DNA of 64,000 bases from Pyropia haitanensis. Its lineage: Eukaryota; Rhodophyta; Bangiophyceae; Bangiales; Bangiaceae. Location: assembly GCA_008729055.1 (NCBI GenBank), contig SDUX01000004.1, positions 2,792,172 to 2,856,171 on the forward strand, read 5' to 3'. A program made the position numbers and the translations under genes. Below, piece by piece: positions 57,611 through 64,000 of the stretch. The notes below the pieces were generated by a model, which saw nothing but the letters and a program-made list of their open reading frames with translations, did not search any database and was not told the origin of the DNA. Within the stretch, counting starts at the first letter, position 1. The number at the start of each line of letters is the position of its first letter.

Positions 57611-57916
57611 CCGCCGGCCGCCTGCCTGGCCGGCCGCCGGCCGCCTGCCGCCCGGGCGGCCGCGTTGGCCGCCGCCCCTGCGTCCCCCGCCGCCGCATCC
57701 GCCGGTTGGCTGCCGTCGCGGCTGCGGCTGCCACCACCGCCGCCGCCACCGGTCGCCACCCTGGCCGGGGGCGGCCGCCCCCGCCGGCCGGCCGCCGGTC
57801 CGGCCCCCGGCCGCCGCCGCTGCCGCCGGCTACCGCGGCCGGCGTGCTGCCGCCGCTGGCGGGCTGCCGCCGCCGGCCGCCTGCCTGGCCGGCCGCCGGC
57901 CGCCTGCCGCCCGGGC
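57611..57916. repeat. 47-bp direct repeat, 259 bp apart
   Basis: The 47 bases at 57611-57657 recur exactly at 57870-57916. Flanking sequence after each copy is also alike but diverged, so it is probably an imperfect tandem duplication inside GCC-rich DNA. Confidence 0.7.
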
Positions 57917-58582
57917 TGCCGCCCCGGCCGCCGCCCCCGCCGCCGCCGCCCCCACCGGGTTGCTGCCGCCCTGCTGCCGCTGCCGCCGCCGCCTTTGCTG
58001 CCGGCCGCCGCCAGCAGGCTGCCGCCGCCTGCCTTTTGCCGCCAATCGCGGGCTACCTTTGTCGGCCAGCTGCCCGGCCGGCCGCTGGCTGGCTGCCGCC
58101 CCGGCCGCTCTCACCATCGCCGCCGCCCCTGCCGGTTGGCTACCGCTCCGGCTGCCGCTGCCGCCTCTGCTGTCGCTGCCGGCCGCCGCCGATCCGCTTG
58201 CCACGGCAGCGCCGGCAGTGCAAGAAAGTGCCTCCCGTCTGCTTCTTTGTCATCCGCTGTGCAGTATGGGCCTGGATATAGAGTGCATGAGAGACCCACC
58301 GTGGGAAGAAATAGTCTTACCTGGGTAAAACGATCATGCTGAATCTATTGGTGCACACATCGGGCGTCGTGCACCCGTACGGCGGACAGGACAGTCGAGA
58401 GGCTGGGTGGCAGAAGCGCTTTAGGCGCCCGCTCCGAGCTTTTTTGAGCGTAATGGGTCAACTCTGTTTAGTTAACGCTGAGGGCAGAGGTATCCGTTGG
58501 CCATCGTCCCGTAAAAATGCAAAGACAGTACTCTGCAGTTCACTCATTCGTGACTGACTGACTGCTGATACGGTGGTATGCA

Positions 58583-59225
58583 CTGTAGCGCAGCTGGATG
58601 AGCCCACAGCGCCGTTGAAAGTGCAAAAAGCTGCGGAGGTAGCTGAATACACTGTATAGATCTGATAGATGTAGTTTTTGAAGGATGAGAGCACTGTGGG
58701 GCGCTAGACGGCCTGTCGCGGCTACCTGTCCAGAATGGACTTTTGGGGGCCCATATGACCTGCTTCCCGATGTTTGCGACATTTTCTGAGCACATATTCG
58801 TGCTCAGCGTCATCGACTTAGTCTGGCGGGAACAGCTTGAGAAGATTTTGCTTCACTTTCTGAAACGCGTCGTAGCGGTGTGTGACGCCTTGCACCGAAG
58901 TGTGCGCAGGGCACTTCACCAAGTGCAACAAGAGTCAGGGACCACTTCACCAACTTTTCTGAAGCATGCTCAATCGACTAAATCGAGGTCGCTGAGCACG
59001 GTCATGTGCTCAGAAGGTTTCGCAAACGACGGGAAGTGGGTCATACAGACCCCCAAAGTGGCCATTCTGGACAGGTAGCCTCGACAGGCCGTCCAACGCC
59101 CCACAGTACTCTCACGCACAAAAAGATACAATTATGAGATCCCAACAGTACAGCAGACATCCTCCGCAACCTTTTTTGTTCTCATCGGCGCTGTGGGCGC
59201 GTCCAGCAGTGCGACATGTCCCAAG
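58583..59225. repeat. ~640-bp foldback (near-palindromic) element
   Basis: The left arm (about 58583-58890) and right arm (about 58915-59225) are inverted copies centred near 58900-58906. Exact blocks include GCCCACAGCGCCG at 58602-58614 against 59186-59198 and GCTACCTGTCCAGAATGG at 58721-58738 against 59062-59079. Both pairs give the same coordinate sum, 117,800, so the arms have no net insertion across 120 bases. CTGAGCAC at 58786 pairs with GTGCTCAG at 59006. Similarity is high in the outer half and weaker toward the centre. The element is far less GC-rich than its surroundings and no frame in it looks coding. Transcribed, it would form one long hairpin. Confidence 0.85.
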
Positions 59226-60902
59226 GCGCCTCCTTCTGCACGGGTTCAGCAATGTGCGGACCCCGGCATGCCATCCAACCACTTTGAGCAATTGTATGCC
59301 ACCAGGTACTCATAAACTCATTGTCTGTGCAAAAAACGAGGACCATGGAGCACTGAACAGCTCTGAGAGGCGGGGAATTTATAGCGTGAAGCGCTTGCCA
59401 CACCCGGTTACAGGCTTGTTCTGCCCCCTATGTTGGTGCAGAGCAATAAAAAGATACATCAATAGTCGCAGCGTCATCAGTTTACTCGGGAATGACGGAT
59501 CTATCCAGCTCCGCGGGACCTATGTACTCCACGTGCACGTACATACCGAGCAACAGGTCACACCATGACGGACAGGCGGCGCTTGTCAGCGCTATTCACT
59601 ATAAAAAAATACGCAGGCTGGTGGAGCGTGGACCATTGGGGACGCCAAAACGTCACAACTGACGGCGTTTCACCGTCACTAGCGCGCCCGAGCGGCGGAA
59701 CCAGTGGTGAGAGGGTGATGCACTTCGGCCCTCCATGAAACCGTTCTGGTCGCTGCCGTGACAGACGTGTGTGCGGGCGCGCTCTCAACACTGATAGGAG
59801 TCGGAGACAAGGCATACATATCCACCAAGTCTGCTCGGAGAGCGGATAACGGCGAAGCGGGCGACCGGGGCGGGGAGGAGGGGGGCGTCAGACGCCGGCG
59901 CTTCAGTCTTCGGCGTTGGCAGTCGCAAGTCGCTGACCAGGATGGGTTCAGAGTCAAATATGGTAAGCCCACCTCCGGAAACAATTGATTCAGTACTACA
60001 ATCTTCATCTCGCCCAGTTCAGATTGTTCAACAGCCTATCAGGTTGGACGAATTGGACATCTGATTCGCCAGATAGGCCAGGAGATGTGAGTCAAGTCGG
60101 ATGTGTATGTACTGTTGACCTCCGTGGAATAATCGCTTGGATTGTAAATACAATCAAATATCCCTGCCTGCCATGTGAGTAGCTGGTCGCCACAGTCGTC
60201 TTGCTGCCCGGCCGCCTCAACCAGCGTCAGGGGAGGCGGCTCGCCGCGGCGCGGGCGCCAGCCTGCCGCGGTCGCGTCAGGGGGGAGACCGCAGTGCGCG
60301 GCGGCGGCGTCAGCCCCCCCCACCGGCCGGGGCAGTGGCGGTGGAGTGCCGCCGAGGCCACTTCCCCCCAAGCACCAGCCGCAGCCATTGCCGCCCCCGG
60401 CGGCCGCCGCTGCCGCGGCCGCCCCGCGGCCGCCGTGGCCGCCCCCACCCCGCCAGCCGCCGCGGCCGCCCCCCCCCGCCAGCCGCCGTGGCCACCCTTT
60501 CTCGGCAGCCCCCGCGGACGCGGCCGCCCCCCGACGCCCCCCGACGCCCCCCGGCGCGGCCGTTTCCCCCGGCGGCTGCCACCCCCAGGGGGCTGCCTCC
60601 CCCCGGCGGCCGCCACCGCCCGCGGCAATCACGGTCGCCACCCCCCAGAGGCCACGCCAGCCGCCCCCCCCGGCGGCCACCACGGCCCCCCCTCCCCGCC
60701 GCCCCTCGACGGCCCCCGCAGTCCCCCGCCGCCCGTTGCCACGGACGCCGTCCCTACCCCGGCGGTCGCCACGCCCCCCGCCGGCACGCGACGCTGCGGC
60801 GGGTGCCGGACGACGGGGACTGGGCGCCGGGGGCCGGGGGCCGGATGCCGGGGCACAGGCGGCCGGGGCCGCGGGCCGGGCAGCGGCGGGGGCCGGAGGG
60901 CA
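59226..60902. other. intergenic DNA with one short protein-like frame
   Basis: 59226-60180 is AT-richer. An open frame at 59798-60063 (+), ending MVSPPPETIDSVLQSSSRPV and ..RLDELDI, looks more like a terminal exon than its surroundings. It has no recognised family, no upstream exon and no ATG before 59937. From 60200 on the sequence is GC-rich with Pro/Ala and Gly/Arg frames and leads into the minisatellite. Confidence 0.35.
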
Positions 60903-61560
60903 GAAGCGGGGTGCCGAGCGGCGGCGGGCGGCGGGCGGCGGGCGGCGGGCGGCGGCGGGCGGCGGGCGGCGGTGGGCGCCGCGCGGCGGGTGCCGGGCGG
61001 CGGCGGGCGGCGGGCGGCGGCGGGCGGCGGGCGGCGGGGGCCGGGTGCCGGGCGGCGGCGGGCGCCGCGCGGCGGGGGCCGGGTGCCGGGCGGCGGCGGG
61101 CAGCGGGCGGCGGCGGGCGCCGCGCGGCGGGCGCCGCGCGGCGGGCGCCGGGTGCCGGGCGGCGGCGGGCAGCGGGCGGCGGCGGGCGCCGCGCGGCGGG
61201 CGGCGGCGGGCGCCGCGCGGCGGGCGGCGGGCGGCGGGGGCCGGGTGCCGGGCGGCGGCGGGCGGCGGGCGGCGGCGGGCGGCGGGCGGCGGGGGCCGGG
61301 TGCCGGGCGGCGGCGGGCGCCGCGCGGCGGGGGCCGGGTGCCGGGCGGCGGCGGGCAGCGGGCGGCGGCGGGCGCCGCGCGGCGGGCGCCGCGCGGCGGG
61401 CGCCGCGCGGCGGGCGCCGGGTGCCGGGCGGCGGCGGGCAGCGGGCGGCGGCGGGCGCCGCGCGGCGGGCGGCGGCGGGCGGCGGCGGGCGCCGCGCGGC
61501 GGGCGGCGGGCAGCGGGGGCCGGGTGCCGGGCGGCGGCGGGCGCCGCGCGGCCGGGGGGG
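60903..61560. repeat. G/C minisatellite with 255-bp higher-order period
   Basis: The array is built from short blocks (GGGCGGCGGC, GGGCGCCGCGCGGC, GGGCAGCGGGCGGC and GGGGCCGGGTGCC) in varying order. The block series starting CCGGGTGCCGGGCGGCGGC at 61041 recurs at 61296, an offset of 255 bp. The second series has one additional GCGCCGCGCGGCGG unit. All six frames are open across it, which is a compositional artefact. Confidence 0.85.
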
Positions 61561-62560
61561 CCCGGCGGCAGAAGCCGGGGGCCGGGCAGCGCAGACCGCA
61601 ATGAGAGGAGGGGCAGCCAGCGCGGTGCCGCACACCCACGCTGGCACCGTGCGTGGGGGTAGGGCACGCGTCATGCGGCACGCGCACGCGGCCGGGCACG
61701 CGCCATGGCACGTGCCTAGGGCAGCCGCTGTCAGACGTGATGCTGCACTGCTGACTGGCACGGGGCCGTTTTACAGTGATGTCGCGCGAGCGCGACGGTG
61801 GCCAGCGCGACGGGCGCAGCCGTGGTGCGCGAGTGCGGCTCGCAGCGGATTGCGCTACCGAAGTGTACGGAAAAGAGAGGCTCCAGAGTTCTGTGCAAAA
61901 AATAGTATGGGCTGCAATGAGGACGCTGCTGCCGCTGCCAGTCCATGGATTTGAAGTCCATGCCGGGAAGTCCACCAGGTCCCCCCAGGGGGGCTCACGG
62001 GCCCCCCACACGCACCCCTTGAATGCAGCGCCTGGCGGGGGGTTGGGATTCTGGACCTTGGGAATCCCAAGGCTGGTATTATCCTTCTTGCCGGCGCACG
62101 CGCCGCCGACGGCGCCGCGGCGGTGCGGCCGACCGCGCCGGCTGTCGCCGCGGCGGCCGCCACCGCCCACCCCCCCGCGGCGCCGTCCGTGCCCGCCGTC
62201 GTGGCGCTCCCCGCCGCCCGCCTCCCCGCGCCGGCCTCCCCCTCCCCCGCGTCGCCGCCGCCGCCACCGTCGACGGTCCCCCCCCGCTCTGACATCCCCG
62301 CCTCTTGCCGTCTGACACGTCCCTCCTCTCCCCTCTGCCGCGTCCGCCCTCGTCTGCCACGCCGCGGCGGGGCTCGTCTGGGGTGCGCAGCCGCCGGCTT
62401 GGGTGGGAGCGCACCTTACTCCTCCCCCCCCACCCCCCCCCCCTTCTCCGTGTCTTCCCCTCCCCCCCCCCCCCCCCTTTTCGCACCCACCCCCCCCCCC
62501 TTTGACCACCCCCCCCCCCCCCCCCAGCCCACCAACGAGAGCTCTCGCTCCCCAGTGGTC
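61561..62560. other. LITAF gene 5' flank
   Basis: This is less repetitive sequence (61561-62040), then the inverted repeat end (62062-62084), then an increasingly C-rich leader up to the ATG at 62561. A short stem-loop near 61944-61962 has a tRNA-anticodon-like shape but no tRNA around it. Confidence 0.45.
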
Positions 62561-62755
62561 ATGGATGGCGGCGAGTCATCCTCGGACGGGGCCCCCCCCT
62601 CCCCCCCCCCCCCCTCCCCCCCCCCCCCCCCCGTGCCCCCGGCACACCCGACGCTGCCGCCGCGGCGCCCGTCGGGGCGGCCGCCTCCCCGGCAGCATCG
62701 CCGCTGCCGCCGCCGCCGCCGCCGCCACTGGCGGGCGACGCCCACCTGGCCGACG

Positions 62756-62795
<40 letters not shown>

Positions 62796-62924
62796 TGCCG
62801 CCACGTCGCTGCCGCCCGCGGCGGCGACCAGCCCCGCCGCCGCCGCCGCCGCGGTGGCCGCCGCGCGCATGGCGCGGGCGCCGCCCGTGGCGGCGACGCC
62901 GCCAGACGCCGCGCCGCCGCCCGT

Positions 62925-62978
<54 letters not shown>

Positions 62979-63168
62979 CGTGCCGCCGCTGGTGCCGTTG
63001 CCGGCGGCGGCGGCCGCCGAGCCGCTGCCCGTGCCGTCGGCACCACCGCCACTGGCGGCGCCGCTGCCGCCGCTGCCGCCGCCGCCGCCGGGCGGCTCCC
63101 CGGTGCTGGCCGCCGTCGCCCCTGCCCCAGACGCCGACGCCGCAGCGGCGGACGCGCCGGCGGCGGAC

Positions 63169-63213
<45 letters not shown>

Positions 63214-63480
63214 ACGCCCGGCACGCCGCCGCCCGTTGGCGGCAGCGTCGGCGGTAGCGGCAGCGGCAGCGGCCTGCGTGGCGGCACGCCCGGGTCCGCC
63301 CCGCGGCTGGCGCTGCCGCCGCGTCCGGTTGGGGCGGCCGACGCGGCCGGCGGCGGCGGGGGGGGCGCCTCCCCGCCCGCGTCGCCACCGTCGCGGCTCA
63401 CCGACGTGGGCGCCTCGCCGGTGGCTGGCGCTGCTGGCGCCACCGCCGGTGGCGGCGGTGGCGGTGGCGGTGGCGGTGGG

Positions 63481-63521
<41 letters not shown>

Positions 63522-63864
63522 GGCGGGCGCGAGCGTGCCGCCGACCCCCCCCCCCCTGCCGACGCGCCCCCCCCCCCTCGGGGGCGCCGCGCTGCGCGCG
63601 GGCGCCCCCCCCCCCCCCTCCGTCGCTGGCGGCGTTGCGTCCAACGACGTGTGCCCCGGGTGTGGCAAGGACGCGCGGGAGGGGGAGGAGGCGCTGCTGC
63701 TGCGGCAGTGCACGCCGCTCAACTGGGTCGTTGCGCTCGTCTTCCCGCTGGTCGGGTGCCTGGTGTTTGCGCCGTGCTGGGCCAACTGCTTTGCCGTCCG
63801 CGTCATCCGGTGCTCCAAGTGTGAGCAAGAGTACAAGAGCAGCCCGGCGTTTTCGCCGGCCTAG
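62561..63864 (+). CDS. LITAF-domain membrane-associated zinc protein
   Basis: LITAF (SIMPLE-like) proteins sit on the cytosolic face of late endosome or lysosome membranes through a hydrophobic hairpin held by a zinc site. The C-terminal ~70 residues carry the module: DVCPGCGKDAREGEEALLLR, then PLNWVVALVFPLVGCLVFAP and CWANCFAVRVIRCSKCEQEY. That gives CxxC, a membrane-inserting stretch, then CxxC, before a short tail KSSPAFSPA. Upstream is a ~350-residue Pro/Ala/Gly low-complexity region, long for this family. I chose the ATG at 62561 (MDGGESSSDGAPPS). The frame then shifts within the C-tracts 62587-62633 to enter GTPDAAAAAPVGAAASPAAS and the rest. An in-frame ATG at 62854 avoids the shift and is the alternative start. 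Confidence 0.75.
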
Positions 63865-64000
63865 GCCCGGGGGGGGGGGGGGGGGGGGGGGGGGGAGGGG
63901 GGGTGCCGCGCGCCTCGTCCAGTGGGGGCGGGCGGGGCCGCGACGCGGGCGGCGTGTGTGCGTGGGACGCCGTCCGAGCGCTGTGGTTCTTGTCCCTGTT
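63865..64000. other. 3' flank of LITAF gene, G30 tract
   Basis: A homopolymer of about 24 or more G follows the stop codon almost directly (63869-63894). It would be a strong quadruplex former in the transcript. Nothing else is seen to the window end. Confidence 0.5.

Larger units (their letters stand above)
56354..58582. other. mixed intergenic DNA
   Basis: An AT-rich patch (56430-56530) is followed by a degenerate 39-bp tandem repeat (56593-56709). Then comes a GCC-rich stretch (57100-58220) with Pro/Ala frames on one strand and Gly/Arg on the other. No gene is supported. Confidence 0.45.
56331..62084. repeat. inverted 23-bp sequences 5.75 kb apart
   Basis: The 23 bases at 56331-56353, beginning GGATAATACCAGCCTTGG, occur exactly inverted at 62062-62084. 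Both sites also share TTGGGATTCTGGAC in direct orientation (56344 and 62043), and the right site carries a 17-nt palindrome (CCTTGGGAATCCCAAGG). They could be the ends of one element or two copies of a repeat family. I see no target duplication outside them and no transposase between them. Confidence 0.65.

Noticed and set aside
60175..61662. Arg/Gly/Ala repeat proteins across the minisatellite
   Set aside because: All frames on both strands are open through the same tandem array, so no frame is favoured.
61936..61970. tRNA-like stem-loop (CATGGA, loop TTTGAAG, TCCATG)
   Set aside because: The loop resembles an anticodon loop for Ser (UGA), but I find no D arm, T arm or acceptor stem at the right distances on either side.

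Overview
This window looks like nuclear DNA from a GC-rich, phycobiliprotein-containing eukaryote, most likely a bangiophycean red alga of the Porphyra/Pyropia type. Three observations support that. A plastid-targeted homologue of the phycoerythrin bilin lyase CpeY is encoded at 8113-9894. Typical eukaryotic nuclear genes are present (SPT16, TCF25, TIM10, PHO80-like cyclin). Introns are few and short, with GT..AG borders. GC is so high that long open frames occur on both strands almost everywhere. I therefore called genes only where a frame carries a recognisable family, a sensible exon chain or a consistent non-repetitive peptide. The taxonomic call is inference.

Layout. 0-10 kb: an unknown protein ending at 2631 (+), TIM10 in four exons (+), organellar seryl-tRNA synthetase (-) and CpeY (-). 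10-18.9 kb: a gene-poor stretch with a degenerate pyrimidine-rich minisatellite. 19-20.6 kb: a low-complexity hypothetical protein (+). 21-23.5 kb: a lower-GC mobile-element island with a 483-bp MITE flanked by TTA, a 48-nt perfect-register hairpin and a broken hAT transposase tail. 23.7-31 kb: an HHL1-like plastid protein (+), TCF25/Rqc1 (-) and a four-exon cytosolic class II fructose-bisphosphate aldolase (-). 32-36.6 kb: a large pseudokinase-Sel1 repeat protein (-). 36.6-40.4 kb: extreme G/C-tract DNA without a supported gene. 40.4-49 kb: a small two-exon DUF1138-like mitochondrial protein (-), a PHO80-type cyclin (+) and a second, weaker cyclin-box-like protein (+). 50.6-54.4 kb: the FACT subunit SPT16 (+). 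54.4-62.5 kb: intergenic, with matching inverted sequences 5.7 kb apart, a ~640-bp near-perfectly registered foldback element and a 650-bp G/C minisatellite. 62.6-63.9 kb: a LITAF-type membrane zinc-binding protein (+).

The genes do not form one pathway. They are a normal mix of chromatin (SPT16), ribosome quality control (TCF25), mitochondrial import and respiration (TIM10, DUF1138-like), organellar translation (SerRS), glycolysis (aldolase), plastid pigment attachment and maintenance (CpeY, HHL1-like), cell-cycle or nutrient signalling (cyclins) and endolysosomal membrane (LITAF).

Two window-wide patterns stand out. Seven of the eight introns I could place start with GTACGT or GTACGC. In at least seven genes the coding frame changes exactly at a poly-G or poly-C tract, which suggests base-count errors in the assembly, although real variation or frameshifting is not excluded.
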